Shown piece by piece: positions 1 to 8,772 of a DNA stretch of 64,000 nucleotides. Source of the stretch: Dinoroseobacter sp039192165 (GTDB lineage Bacteria > Pseudomonadota > Alphaproteobacteria > Rhodobacterales > Rhodobacteraceae); the NCBI GenBank assembly GCA_039192165.1, contig JBCCXD010000013.1, positions 1 to 64,000 on the forward strand. Direction: 5' to 3'. The translations under genes and the position numbers were made by a program. A model generated the notes under the pieces. The model searched no databases, was not told where the DNA came from, and saw only the letters and a list, made by a program, of their open reading frames with translations. Numbering within the stretch: the stretch's first letter is position 1; each line of letters starts with the position of its first letter.

Positions 1-140
1 AGATGGTGATGCCGGGGGACAACCTGAAGTTCGGCGTCGAGCTGATCGCCCCGATCGCCATGGAAGACGGCCTGCGCTTTGCGATCCGCGAAGGCGGCCG
101 TACCGTCGGCGCAGGCGTCGTCTCGAAAATCATCGAGTAA
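1..140 (+). CDS. tuf: Elongation factor Tu, C-terminal end (5' end outside window)
   Basis: This is the last 45 codons of EF-Tu, the GTPase that delivers aminoacyl-tRNA to the ribosome. The reading frame enters at base 3 and gives MVMPGDNLKF, then IAMEDGLRFAIREGGRTVGAG and ends VVSKIIE before TAA at 138-140. That is the conserved end of the EF-Tu domain 3 beta-barrel, so the identification is secure although only a fragment is visible. A strong hairpin terminator follows 25 bp after the stop. The paralogue number (tufA or tufB) cannot be decided from this fragment. Confidence 0.97.
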   Translation, partial: MVMPGDNLKFGVELIAPIAMEDGLRFAIREGGRTVGAGVVSKIIE

Positions 141-164
141 CCGCTGCACATGGTGTACGCGATA

Positions 165-193
165 GGGGCGTTCCTTTGGGAACGCCCTTTTTT
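165..193 (+). terminator. Rho-independent terminator of tuf
   Basis: GGGCGTTCC (166-174), a four-base loop, GGAACGCCC (179-187) and then six T residues form a classic intrinsic terminator 25 bp downstream of the tuf stop codon. It ends tuf transcription and isolates the acetyltransferase gene that follows. Confidence 0.9.
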
Positions 194-223
194 CTATGCC
201 AACTGGTTCGAAACCCGCGCTAT

Positions 224-880
224 ATGACCCCGCTATTTCCTAACGCCAACATACGAAACCCGCTGATATTGCCAGACGGAACCGCACACGAAGGAACGGT
301 GTTCCTGAAGGCTGTGATCGATCATCCGCGGTTCATAGTGGGCGACTATAGCTATGCGAGCACAGCTCATCCGCCGACCAACTGGGCGGAGCATCTTGCG
401 CCATATTTGTTCCCTAACTCTGACGAGCGTCTGGTGTTGGGCAAATTTTGCCAGATTGCCGATGGTGCGGTTTTTATCACCGCCTCGGCCAACCACCGCC
501 GGGACGGATTTTCAACTTTCCCATTCGCTGTCTTCGATCATACGACTGCAAGCGGCAGACCGTCACTGCCGGACTGGTCCGGCCCCGACACGATTCTGGG
601 CCACGATGTCTGGCTTGGAAAAGATGCGCGCATCCTGCCGGGTGCGGTACTCGGCAATGGCGTGATTGTAGCGGCAGGCGCTGTCGTGGGAGGACAAATT
701 CCAGACTACGCTGTGGTCGCTGGAAACCCTGGCCGCGTGGTAAAGATGCGCTTTGATCCCGAAACAGTGACACGTTTGAACGAGATCGCGTGGTGGGATT
801 GGCCCATTGAGCGGATTTTGTCCGCAGAAAGCGCGATCTGCGGTGCTGATTTGGATGCACTGGCGGCCTATGCGCCTTGA
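224..880 (+). CDS. CatB/Vat-like xenobiotic acetyltransferase (hexapeptide repeat)
   Basis: This 218-residue protein belongs to the left-handed beta-helix acetyltransferases of the XAT class (CatB chloramphenicol and Vat streptogramin acetyltransferases). Hexapeptide turns run through the second half (ILGHDVWLGKDARILPGAV and the following repeats), ending in VVAGNPGRVVK as usual for the family. His91 in the TASANHR segment matches the catalytic histidine region. A longer frame opens upstream at a TTG inside the tuf terminator, but ATG 224 gives the normal family N-terminus. The family acetylates hydroxyl groups from acetyl-CoA; the substrate here is unknown, and many chromosomal members confer no resistance. 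It stands alone and converges on a minus-strand methyltransferase gene. Confidence 0.85.
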   Translation: MTPLFPNANIRNPLILPDGTAHEGTVFLKAVIDHPRFIVGDYSYASTAHPPTNWAEHLAPYLFPNSDERLVLGKFCQIADGAVFITASANHRRDGFSTFPFAVFDHTTASGRPSLPDWSGPDTILGHDVWLGKDARILPGAVLGNGVIVAAGAVVGGQIPDYAVVAGNPGRVVKMRFDPETVTRLNEIAWWDWPIERILSAESAICGADLDALAAYAP

Positions 881-904
881 AGTGCAGGCCGCAGACTTGA
901 CTTG

Positions 905-1768
905 CTAGGCTTGTCTGGGCGCCCGCATCTGCCACGAAATGCGTTTGCCCGGATTTGCGCGGACCCCTGCAATAGCCTTGCGAAAGCGCGCCGCCATACC
1001 CCAATCCTCCAAGCGGTCGCGCATCTCTCTTACGCCGTCGATTAGCTCCTGATCGCTGCAACTGCCCACCTCGGCGCTTGCAATCAGCGCAGATGTAACA
1101 GGCGCAGTGCACATGAAAAGGACAGTGCTGTTTGTCGCGTAGGCGATAGGGTGAAAAGCAGCGCTCATCTTAAGCATCTGCAACATCAGCCACGGTTGGT
1201 TCCAGGCCAGAAAGTCCTGTTGAATGAGGATGCTGCGTCCTGGGATGAGGCGCGGGTAGAAATGCGAGGCGAAAATATCGAGTCTGGCCGCATGTTTTGC
1301 TGCATCGACGGCCAGAACTTCAATCGGCCCTCCGTCCCAGCCAATGTCCTGTATCTCTCCGTGCCGAAGAAAGATCTGGTCTTTCCAGGGTCTCAGGTAC
1401 TGCTCTGCGAGAGGCTTGAGGTCATTGCCTTTAAACTCAGGCACGCCCTGCCTGTAGAGAATGCGCGCCTTGTTCTTTTCATCGACCGTAAAGCGATCAT
1501 AGGCGTAAACGCGTTCTGTGCCGCGGCGGGCCGCAAGTCCCGCGGCCAAACGCGCAGTGGAGCCCCCGGCGAAAGCGCCCAGATCTACCAGTGCGCCCGC
1601 GTCCTGCGCCCAGTGGCGTGCGACCCAGTAGTAAAGGCGCCGTTCTTCCGGCGAGAGCATGGTTGGCACGTCGATTTGCGCTTCAGCACTGCGCGTTTCG
1701 TCGAGGTTCCAGGGCGCCGCGGCAAACAGAACCTCGGGGTCTTCTATGTTAAGGCCTGAAATGGACAT
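905..1768 (-). CDS. Class I SAM-dependent methyltransferase-like protein
   Basis: This 287-residue protein contains VDLGAFAGGSTARLA at residues 61-75, a motif I (SAM-binding) glycine loop, and VLAVDAAK further on, in the place of an acidic motif before the next strand. The general layout recalls the CmcI/TylF class of SAM-dependent enzymes; the substrate is unknown. ATG 1768 is chosen because an upstream in-frame extension would run antisense through the tRNA-Trp gene, and because a GGTGG element precedes this ATG. It lies between tuf and tRNA-Trp and converges with the acetyltransferase gene, leaving 24 bp between the stops. Confidence 0.7.
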   Translation of the reverse strand: MSISGLNIEDPEVLFAAAPWNLDETRSAEAQIDVPTMLSPEERRLYYWVARHWAQDAGALVDLGAFAGGSTARLAAGLAARRGTERVYAYDRFTVDEKNKARILYRQGVPEFKGNDLKPLAEQYLRPWKDQIFLRHGEIQDIGWDGGPIEVLAVDAAKHAARLDIFASHFYPRLIPGRSILIQQDFLAWNQPWLMLQMLKMSAAFHPIAYATNSTVLFMCTAPVTSALIASAEVGSCSDQELIDGVREMRDRLEDWGMAARFRKAIAGVRANPGKRISWQMRAPRQA

Positions 1769-1878
1769 AGGGCCACCATCATCGACCGATTGCAGAGTGA
1801 CAATATGCCTGCAGCGTGCAATGGCAAAAACCACACTTGATTTCCCCGTCAATCCACCATACCCCTGCCGCTGGCCAT

Positions 1879-1954
1879 AGGGGTGTAGCTCAGTTGGTAG
1901 AGCATCGGTCTCCAAAACCGAGGGTCGGGGGTTCGAGCCCCTCCGCCCCTGCCA
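1879..1954 (+). tRNA. trnW: tRNA-Trp (anticodon CCA)
   Basis: Acceptor arm AGGGGTG (1879-1885) pairs with CGCCCCT (1944-1950), followed by discriminator G and an encoded CCA tail (1952-1954). The D-arm has the AGCTCAGTTGGTAGAGC signature and the T-arm the GGGTTCGAGCCC signature. The anticodon stem TCGGT/ACCGA encloses loop CTCCAAA with anticodon CCA at 1912-1914. In most relatives this tRNA lies between tuf and secE-nusG; here a YeiH-type exporter gene follows instead. Confidence 0.97.
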
Positions 1955-2056
1955 GGCCAATCTCTTGGTTTGCGCAAACTCCACAATTTGCTATGCGCCA
2001 AAGCCTCGCCTGTGGCGAACCGCACGGTGCCTTTTCGTCGGTGGCCAAAGGAACTC

Positions 2057-3064
2057 ATGCAAGCACGCTTGATTGATTGGGGCGCGAAGGTCCGAAACGT
2101 TTGGCCAGGCCTGCTCGTGGCTGGCATGATTGCGCTGGCAGCTCAATTCATCTCTGATCACTACGGCGCGCCAGCGATGCTGATGGCGTTGCTCTTTGGA
2201 ATCTCGCTGCACTTCCTGACCGAACAACCAACCTGCGGCCCGGGGATCAGCTTTGCGTCCCGTCATATCCTCAGGATCGGCGTTGCGCTTCTGGGCGCCC
2301 GCATAAGCTTCGCAATGGCGGCCGATCTTGGCTGGGGTGTGGTTGGTCTGACGGTCGCGGTTGTAGTCGCAACAATTCTCTTCGGAATGCTGGTGGGTCG
2401 CTTCTTCGGGTTCGGCCCGCGGTTCTCTTTCCTGTCGGCAGGTGCGGTTGCAATTTGCGGTGCGTCAGCCGCATTGGCGATATCAGCCATCCTGCCCAAG
2501 GATGACCGCAGCGAGGAGCGACTTGTCTTCACCGTGGTTGGGGTCACCGTATTGTCGACGGTTGCGATGATATTCTACCCGATCCTTGCCGAGATTTTGC
2601 GGATGGACAGCTTGACCGCAGGCATCTTTCTTGGCGCTACAATTCATGATGTTGCACAGGTTGTTGGTGCGGGGTTTTCCCTGTCTGAGGAAACCGGTGA
2701 GATTTCAACGGTGGTTAAATTGATCCGCGTATCGATGTTGGCCCCTGTAGTCTTTGTGGCCGCCATAATCATCCGGCGGGCGGCTCAGAGCTCTGAAAGC
2801 ACAGGCGCCCGTCCTCCACTTGTCCCAGCATTTGTGGTCGCGTTCTTTGCTTTGGTCGCAGTAAATTCCCTCGGCCTTTTGCCAGCTTCGCTGGTTGACC
2901 TGGCCGAAGGTGTTTCAAGATGGGCCTTGCTGACGGCCGTCGCTGCAGTTGGTGTCAACACGTCGCTGAAGGACGTTGTGAATGTAGGACGCGCGGCGAT
3001 TGCGCTGCTGGTTACAGAAACCGTGTTCATAGCGGGTTTCACGATGTTGCTGCTTCAGCTCTGA
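2057..3064 (+). CDS. YeiH/UPF0324 family putative sulfate exporter (membrane protein)
   Basis: This 335-residue, very hydrophobic protein has about ten predicted membrane segments. It shows family features such as HILRIGVALLGARIS near the N-terminal third, GASAALAISAILPK in the middle, and GATIHDVAQVVGAG, all typical of the YeiH (UPF0324, Cons_hypoth698) family. Members are annotated as sulfate exporters, largely from taurine/sulfur-metabolism contexts; the transport substrate has little direct proof. A TTG at 1970 extends the frame, but ATG 2057 has an AAAGGA ribosome site 5 bp upstream and starts closer to the first membrane helix. No sulfur genes are adjacent, so its role here is open. Confidence 0.82.
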   Translation: MQARLIDWGAKVRNVWPGLLVAGMIALAAQFISDHYGAPAMLMALLFGISLHFLTEQPTCGPGISFASRHILRIGVALLGARISFAMAADLGWGVVGLTVAVVVATILFGMLVGRFFGFGPRFSFLSAGAVAICGASAALAISAILPKDDRSEERLVFTVVGVTVLSTVAMIFYPILAEILRMDSLTAGIFLGATIHDVAQVVGAGFSLSEETGEISTVVKLIRVSMLAPVVFVAAIIIRRAAQSSESTGARPPLVPAFVVAFFALVAVNSLGLLPASLVDLAEGVSRWALLTAVAAVGVNTSLKDVVNVGRAAIALLVTETVFIAGFTMLLLQL

Positions 3065-3222
3065 CGATTACGAAATCTGAAATGCTTCGGCCTTCGTGAG
3101 CTTTGCACGACCAGACGTGGGATAGTGTAGCTACGCCGCCTGTTGATGACATTGCCGTGGGGTATGTTGCTCCGAACCCGTTTCTGCAGCATAGCTCCTG
3201 CGGATTGATTAGCGGGGGTGAC

Positions 3223-4821
3223 ATGCGCGCGGCGGATGTGGTGGCAAAACGGCTCTATGACGAAGGATGCCGATGGGCCTTCGGCATGCCGGGTGGCGAG
3301 GTTCTGACCCTGCTCGATGCACTGCGTAACGCGGGCATCCAGTTTGTGCTCTGCCGCCACGAAAACGCCGCCGGTTTCATGGCCGAAGGCACTTATCATC
3401 GTACCGGAGCGCCAGGCATTTTGCTCGCCACAGTAGGGCCGGGCGCACTGAACGGGATAAACGTTGTCGAAAACGCGCGGCAGGATCGCGTGCCTATGAT
3501 TGTCCTCACCGGATGCGTCGACGCCGACACGGCCCAAGTGTACACGCATCAAGTGTTGGACCAGCGCCGCGTGTTTGAGGGCGTCACCAAGGCAAGCTTT
3601 ACTCTGAGCGCGGGTGCCGCGCACGTTATTGTTGACAAAGCGCTTGGCATTGCGACCGAGGGCCGTCCGGGCCCTGTGCACATCGACGTGCCGATTTCGG
3701 TTGCAGAAGCGGCTGCCTCGGGACAGGGAACATTGCGACCGACCGCCCGAAAGATGGTGCCCGCAGCGCCGAGCCTTGAGGCTGCGCGCGCAGCGCTGAG
3801 AGACTCCAAAAGACCGTTGATCGTGGCCGGGCTTGATGCCCTTTCCAATGAGGGCGCGCGCGCAGTTGCCTCCGCTGCGGAGGCGTTGGGTGCTCCGGTT
3901 GTCACCACCTATAAGGCAAAGGGTCTGCTGCCGGAGGATCATCCGTTGGCGCTCGGCGGTGCAGGCCTTTCGCCAAAGGCAGATGCGATCCTGCTCCCTC
4001 TGGTTCAGCAGGCGGACGTTATTCTCGCGCTCGGTTACGACCCGATCGAAATGCGGATCGGTTGGCAGACCCCCTGGGATCCGGCGCGTCAAGTGGTGAT
4101 CGATGTAACCGCTGCGCCGAACCATCACTACATGCATCAGGCAACGTACAACTTCGTCGGAGATGTCGCCGAAACCGCGGCTGCGCTCCTGCCAGACAGG
4201 ATAGCGGATGTCTGGGTCAATGGTGAGGTTGATATGGCCCGCGCCGCTCTGGGCTCCGCATTTCCGCGCGGCGCGAAATGGGGCCCAGCGCAAGCCATCT
4301 CGGTTTGTCAGGAGGTGCTTCCGGAAGACACCCTTGCTACTGCGGACAGCGGTGCACATCGCATCCTGCTCAGCCAGATGTGGACCTGTCGCTTTCCGCG
4401 TGCGCTGACGCAGTCCTCGGGCTTTTGTACGATGGGCTGTGCCGTGCCGATCGCGATGGGCATGCAGATTGTGGAGCCAGCTCGCGCGGTGGTTTCGTTC
4501 TCCGGGGACGCCGGGTTCCTTATGGTGGTGGGTGAGTTGGCGACGGCAGCAGAACAGGGGCTGCGGACTATTTTCGTCGTGTTCGTGGATGCCTCGCTTG
4601 CGCTGATCGAAATGAAACAACGGTCGCGTCAACTTGAAAATACCGGCGTCGATTTTGCTGGCACCGATGTGGAGGCGGTCGGCAAAGCCTTTGGGGGTAA
4701 GGGGTTCACGGTGGCGTCCGAGCAGGAGTTGCGGCTTGCTTTGAAAGAGGCGCTGCAAGCGGAGTGTTTCAGCGTGATCGCGGTGCAGATAGATCGGATG
4801 GCCTATGACGGCGCTTTCTGA
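3223..4821 (+). CDS. Thiamine diphosphate-dependent enzyme (acetolactate synthase-like)
   Basis: This 532-residue protein has the three-domain layout of the POX/acetolactate synthase family: an N-terminal pyrimidine-binding domain with catalytic Glu47 in LCRHENAAGFMAEG, a central Rossmann-like domain, and a C-terminal PP-binding domain with GDAG (Asp429) in place of the usual GDG. The second metal-ligand motif reads FVDAS rather than NN. ATG 3223 follows a GGGGGTG ribosome site; the frame opens upstream but without family similarity. The gene overlaps the following CoA-transferase gene by 17 bp, so the two are probably co-translated. That pairing recalls oxalyl-CoA decarboxylase/formyl-CoA transferase, but the sequence does not allow a substrate to be named. 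Confidence 0.8.
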   Translation: MRAADVVAKRLYDEGCRWAFGMPGGEVLTLLDALRNAGIQFVLCRHENAAGFMAEGTYHRTGAPGILLATVGPGALNGINVVENARQDRVPMIVLTGCVDADTAQVYTHQVLDQRRVFEGVTKASFTLSAGAAHVIVDKALGIATEGRPGPVHIDVPISVAEAAASGQGTLRPTARKMVPAAPSLEAARAALRDSKRPLIVAGLDALSNEGARAVASAAEALGAPVVTTYKAKGLLPEDHPLALGGAGLSPKADAILLPLVQQADVILALGYDPIEMRIGWQTPWDPARQVVIDVTAAPNHHYMHQATYNFVGDVAETAAALLPDRIADVWVNGEVDMARAALGSAFPRGAKWGPAQAISVCQEVLPEDTLATADSGAHRILLSQMWTCRFPRALTQSSGFCTMGCAVPIAMGMQIVEPARAVVSFSGDAGFLMVVGELATAAEQGLRTIFVVFVDASLALIEMKQRSRQLENTGVDFAGTDVEAVGKAFGGKGFTVASEQELRLALKEALQAECFSVIAVQIDRMAYDGAF

Positions 4822-6028
4822 GTCCGAGACAGCTCCGGGCGCGCTCGCAGGCGTGCTTGTGCTGGACCTATCCCGCATTCTTGCTGGGCCTACGGCCACG
4901 CAACTTCTTGGCGACTTGGGCGCAACGGTCATCAAAATTGAAAACCCGAAAACCGGAGGTGATGATACGCGAACCTGGGGTCCGCCCTTTGTCGCAACAA
5001 AGGATGGCGACTCGGATCTGAGCGCTTACTTCGCCTCTTCCAACCGCAACAAATTCTCCGTTGCCGCGGACCTTTCGACCGAGAGTGGACAGGCACTCGT
5101 GAAGAGTATTGCAGCCGAAGCGCAGATTGTTGTTGAGAACTACAAGCCCGGTGGTCTCGCCAAATACGGGCTCGATTATGCGTCGCTGGCGATGATCAAT
5201 CCCGGTCTCGTGTATTGCTCGATATCCGGATTTGGCCAGACAGGCCCCAACCGTGACCGGCCAGGGTATGATCTTCTTGCGCAGGGCTATGGTGGCATCA
5301 TGTCGATCACCGGTGATCCTGAGGGACCTCCGATGAAGGTTGGCGTCGGGATTGCAGATGTTATGTGCGGAATGTACGCCACCGTGGGTATGCTCGCCGC
5401 GCTCCGCCACAGTGAAGCGACCGGGGAGGGACAGCATATTGACCTCTCTCTCGTCGACAGTCAGATGGCCTGGCTCATTAACGAAGGAACCAACTATCTT
5501 GTTTCCGGTGTTTCGCCGGTTCGTCGCGGGAACGGTCACCCCAACATTGTGCCTTACGGGGTGTTTCCCGCCCATGATGGCCATGTGATCCTGGCCGTTG
5601 GAAACGACTCTCAGTTCCAGGCTTTTTGCCAGGCATTCGACCGTACCGATCTGCTGCAGGATGATCGATTTCTGACGAATCCGCTGCGTATTTCAAACAG
5701 GGACGCGCTCAATGCAGCCGTGGATGAAATATTTGGCGACTTCTTGAAAGACGATATCGTCCAAGTGTTACAGAAATCGGGCGTGCCCTGCGGCCCAATT
5801 CACTCGGTTGCGGATGCGCTGGGTTCGGCGCAAGCCCAGTCGCGCGGAGCGGTTGTAACGATTGCTGATCCAACGGCAGCGCGTAACGTCCAGAATTTGA
5901 TTGGAAACCCATTAAAACTCTCTAAAACGCCAGTAAAATATGCGTCGCCACCACCGCGGTTTGGCGCGCACACCGGCGCGCTTCCTGACATTCTCGCCAG
6001 ACATCGACGTCAACGACGTTCACGTTGA
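4805..6028 (+). CDS. CaiB/BaiF (family III) CoA-transferase
   Basis: This 407-residue family III CoA-transferase matches the usual length of about 400. LVLDLSRILAGPTATQLLGDLGA near the N-terminus and RPGYDLLAQGYGG are family signatures, and Asp185 in VGVGIADVMCGMYA corresponds to the catalytic aspartate that forms the mixed anhydride in formyl-CoA transferase. The protein would move CoA between carboxylic acids. Its start lies inside the preceding ThDP gene (17-bp overlap), which implies that the two act on the same pathway. The acceptor acid cannot be inferred from the sequence alone. Confidence 0.88.
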   Translation: MTALSESETAPGALAGVLVLDLSRILAGPTATQLLGDLGATVIKIENPKTGGDDTRTWGPPFVATKDGDSDLSAYFASSNRNKFSVAADLSTESGQALVKSIAAEAQIVVENYKPGGLAKYGLDYASLAMINPGLVYCSISGFGQTGPNRDRPGYDLLAQGYGGIMSITGDPEGPPMKVGVGIADVMCGMYATVGMLAALRHSEATGEGQHIDLSLVDSQMAWLINEGTNYLVSGVSPVRRGNGHPNIVPYGVFPAHDGHVILAVGNDSQFQAFCQAFDRTDLLQDDRFLTNPLRISNRDALNAAVDEIFGDFLKDDIVQVLQKSGVPCGPIHSVADALGSAQAQSRGAVVTIADPTAARNVQNLIGNPLKLSKTPVKYASPPPRFGAHTGALPDILARHRRQRRSR

Positions 6029-6137
6029 GTTGAGCGGACCTCACCAAATTGGGTCGTAACGGAGTGGTGATGCGCAGTTTATCTGCAGCTGCGTTATCAA
6101 AAGGTGCCCGGAGACGAAGTCGCGCGAGACATAGCCC

Positions 6138-7502
6138 ATGCTGACCGACATTTGTTCATGCGAAGTAAGTCTGACGGATCAGGCTGCTTTGAAATCCTGG
6201 AACGGTGTTGTTCTGGGTGTCCTTACCCATGGGCAAACAACCGCCGAGCATATTGGAAACCTTCTCGACCAAGCGCCTGATTTCGCGATCGGCCATGCGA
6301 TGAACGGTCTGGCATGCCTCATGCTCGGCCGTCGGGAGCTTGTAACCGTCGCGGAAGCCGCCAGCCGGGAGGCGACCAGAGCGCTCGCTTTGGGGGGCGC
6401 CACACGGCGAGAGCGGCTTTGGTGCATGAGCTTGGAGGATTGGCTCCGGGGCAAGCCCAGGAAGTCCATTCAGCGTATGGAAGACGCTCTTCGGCTCAAC
6501 CCGGCGGACACGATAAGTATGAAGCTGTCCCATGGCATCCGCTTTATGCTGGGTGACATCAAGGGCATGCTTCGCTCGGTCGAGCGTGTGCTGCCCGCTC
6601 ACGGACCTTCGCACCCGCTTTTTGGCTATTTGCTGGGGTGTCATGCGTTCGCGCTTGAGGAAAACGGACTCTATGGTCAGGCCGAGCGGGTGGGCTTGCG
6701 GGGGCTCGACTATACCACCGATGATGCCTGGGGTCTGCATGCGGTCGCGCACGTGTACGACATGACACGGAACACCGACCGGGGAATTGCGTTGATTGAC
6801 AACAATCTTGGCGCTTGGAGTCACTGCAACAATTTTCGGTTCCACGTCTGGTGGCACAAAGCTCTTCTGCATCTCGACAAGGGCGATTTTGACACGGTGC
6901 TCAGGCTCTACGATACCAAGGTCCGGGATGAGAAAACCGATGACTACCGGGACTTCTCCAACGCCAGTTCTTTGCTTATGCGTCTTGAAATCGAAGGGGT
7001 CAGTGTCGGCGACCGGTGGGTAGAGCTTGCAGACCTCGCCGAAAAGCGCGCCGAGGACGGTTGCCTGACTTTCGCAGATCTGCACTACATGCTCGCTCTG
7101 ATCGGCGAGACCCGGCCCGACGGGGTAGCACGGCTCAATGCGACGGTGGCAACTCATGCGCAAAACCACGACGATATGGCTGAGGTGATGACCTCTCCGG
7201 GTATCGCCACGGCTCAGGGTTTGGCCGCATTCGGAGAGGCCGATTATGGAACCGCTTTCGCCTACCTGAAAGCCGCCCAGCCGGATTTTCAAAGCATGGG
7301 GGGCAGCCATGCCCAACGTGACATCTTCGAGCGGCTAACGATTGAGGCGGGCCTGCGCGCCGGTCGCTTTGCTGAGACCGAGGCTCTGTTGCGCAGCCGG
7401 ACCATCTTGCGGAACGGCCGCGAGGACAGCTTCACAGAGCGACGCATGGCGCAGATTGCCAGCGCAGGGACGCTCGCCACAACAAACACTGCAGCCGAGT
7501 AA
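6138..7502 (+). CDS. TTC38-like tetratricopeptide repeat protein
   Basis: This 454-residue protein contains degenerate TPR-like helices throughout and the conserved central block HAVAHVYDMTRNTDRG, then CNNFRFHVWWHKALLHLDKGD, typical of the TTC38 family, whose members have no settled biochemical function. There is no signal peptide, so it is probably cytoplasmic. The start at ATG 6138 has only a weak GGAGA-type site further upstream. It follows the ThDP/CoA-transferase pair by 109 bp and precedes opgC by 15 bp, so it could belong to either group. TTC38-like genes often sit beside catabolic enzymes in proteobacteria (recalled, not checked here). Confidence 0.8.
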   Translation: MLTDICSCEVSLTDQAALKSWNGVVLGVLTHGQTTAEHIGNLLDQAPDFAIGHAMNGLACLMLGRRELVTVAEAASREATRALALGGATRRERLWCMSLEDWLRGKPRKSIQRMEDALRLNPADTISMKLSHGIRFMLGDIKGMLRSVERVLPAHGPSHPLFGYLLGCHAFALEENGLYGQAERVGLRGLDYTTDDAWGLHAVAHVYDMTRNTDRGIALIDNNLGAWSHCNNFRFHVWWHKALLHLDKGDFDTVLRLYDTKVRDEKTDDYRDFSNASSLLMRLEIEGVSVGDRWVELADLAEKRAEDGCLTFADLHYMLALIGETRPDGVARLNATVATHAQNHDDMAEVMTSPGIATAQGLAAFGEADYGTAFAYLKAAQPDFQSMGGSHAQRDIFERLTIEAGLRAGRFAETEALLRSRTILRNGREDSFTERRMAQIASAGTLATTNTAAE

Positions 7503-7517
7503 TTTCGGGTTATCTAT

Positions 7518-8735
7518 ATGGCTATGACGGACCCGACCTACTCTCCGAACCTTACCGCGCGCGCCGCTAAGGTCCAGCCTGCGGCAGGCGTGCGAGACAT
7601 CCGCCTCGACTTTTTCAGAGGCATTGCGATGTTCATCATTTTGATCGCTCATATTCCGGGGAACTGGGTAACACTCTGGATCCCTGCGCGGTTCGGGTTC
7701 TCGGATGCGACTGAGATTTTTGTGTTCTGTTCAGGCATGGCCAGTGCTGTTGCGTTTGGGCGTGTGTTCCGAGAGCAGGGCAACGTGATGGGCACAATCC
7801 GGGTCAGCTACCGCGTCTGGCAAGTCTATTGGGCGCATATCGGTCTCTTTTTTGCTGTCGCGGCTGCTATGGTGGCGTTGAACGCGCTCTTTCCGGGCGG
7901 GCGCGACTACTTAGGCCAGCTCAACCTGTACCCGTTTTTCGATAGAACGCAGGAAAACCTCGTCGGCTTGATGACGCTGACCTATGTGCCGAACTACTTT
8001 GATATCTTGCCGATGTACCTGGTCATTCTTGCCATGCTGCCCATTGTTGTCGCTCTTGCCGGGCTCCATCGGGGACTGGCGGCTCTTGCGGTGATTTCGG
8101 TCTGGCTATCGGCTTCACTTTTCGACCTGAACTTTCCGGCCGAGCCATGGTCTGATCGCCAGTGGTTTTTCAATCCGTTCGGCTGGCAGCTCGTGTTCTT
8201 TACAGGCTTTGCACTGATGTCACGCTGGATCCCTGCGCCGCCGGTGGATTGGCGGCTTGTGGTGCTTGCTGTGCTGGTCGTCTTCGCCTCGGTGCCATTC
8301 GCCTATTTCCGCGTATTCAACGAGTTCACTTGGTTCCTTGAGTGGCGCAAGGAATGGACCTTTCTGTTCAACAAAACCGATTTCGGCATCCTGAGATATG
8401 TGCATTTTCTGGCGATTGCCTATGTCGCCTGGGTGGTCGCGGGCCCCATGGGGCATAGGCTGAAACCGCGCGACGCCAGCGGGCTGGTCGCATCTGTTTG
8501 GCAGTCGCTGGTGGCCGTTATCATGAAAGTCGGGCAGCAATCGCTTGCCGTTTTCATCGCCTCGATGTTTCTTGCCCGCCTTTTGGGCGCACTTTTGGAC
8601 CAGGCCGGTCGAACCCATTTCTCGATGCTTTGGGTGAATTTGCTTGGAGCGACGATCATTGCGGGCATCGCCTATCTTGTCGCTTGGTACAAATCCCAGC
8701 CTTGGAAGCCCAAGAAAGCCCCGAAAACCCCTTAG
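7518..8735 (+). CDS. opgC: OpgC-domain membrane acyltransferase (periplasmic glucan succinylation)
   Basis: This 405-residue integral membrane protein has about ten predicted helices. It begins after a short cytoplasmic tail with the OpgC-family motif DIRLDFFRGIAMFIILIAHIPG, followed by DATEIFVFCSGMASAVAFGR. In Rhodobacter sphaeroides OpgC adds succinyl groups to osmoregulated periplasmic glucans. opgH, the glucan backbone synthase, lies about 2 kb further on in the opposite strand, which supports this role. A second ATG two codons downstream could also be the start. A small hairpin lies between this gene and the convergent esterase gene. Confidence 0.85.
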   Translation: MAMTDPTYSPNLTARAAKVQPAAGVRDIRLDFFRGIAMFIILIAHIPGNWVTLWIPARFGFSDATEIFVFCSGMASAVAFGRVFREQGNVMGTIRVSYRVWQVYWAHIGLFFAVAAAMVALNALFPGGRDYLGQLNLYPFFDRTQENLVGLMTLTYVPNYFDILPMYLVILAMLPIVVALAGLHRGLAALAVISVWLSASLFDLNFPAEPWSDRQWFFNPFGWQLVFFTGFALMSRWIPAPPVDWRLVVLAVLVVFASVPFAYFRVFNEFTWFLEWRKEWTFLFNKTDFGILRYVHFLAIAYVAWVVAGPMGHRLKPRDASGLVASVWQSLVAVIMKVGQQSLAVFIASMFLARLLGALLDQAGRTHFSMLWVNLLGATIIAGIAYLVAWYKSQPWKPKKAPKTP

Positions 8736-8745
8736 ACCTGTGGTC

Positions 8746-8761
8746 GACGCCGCGAGGCGTC
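8746..8761. terminator. Hairpin between convergent genes opgC and esterase
   Basis: GACGCC (8746-8751), loop GCGA, GGCGTC (8756-8761) forms a compact hairpin with a stable GNRA loop in the 37-bp gap between two convergent genes. It lacks a T-run on either side, so it may slow decay or assist termination rather than act as a full intrinsic terminator. Confidence 0.45.
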
Positions 8762-8772
8762 AGGGATCCGCG

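Noticed and set aside
3055..4935. 626-residue minus-strand frame
   Set aside because: It lies fully across the ThDP enzyme gene and has a low-complexity, arginine/histidine-rich translation without any domain; it is an antisense shadow.
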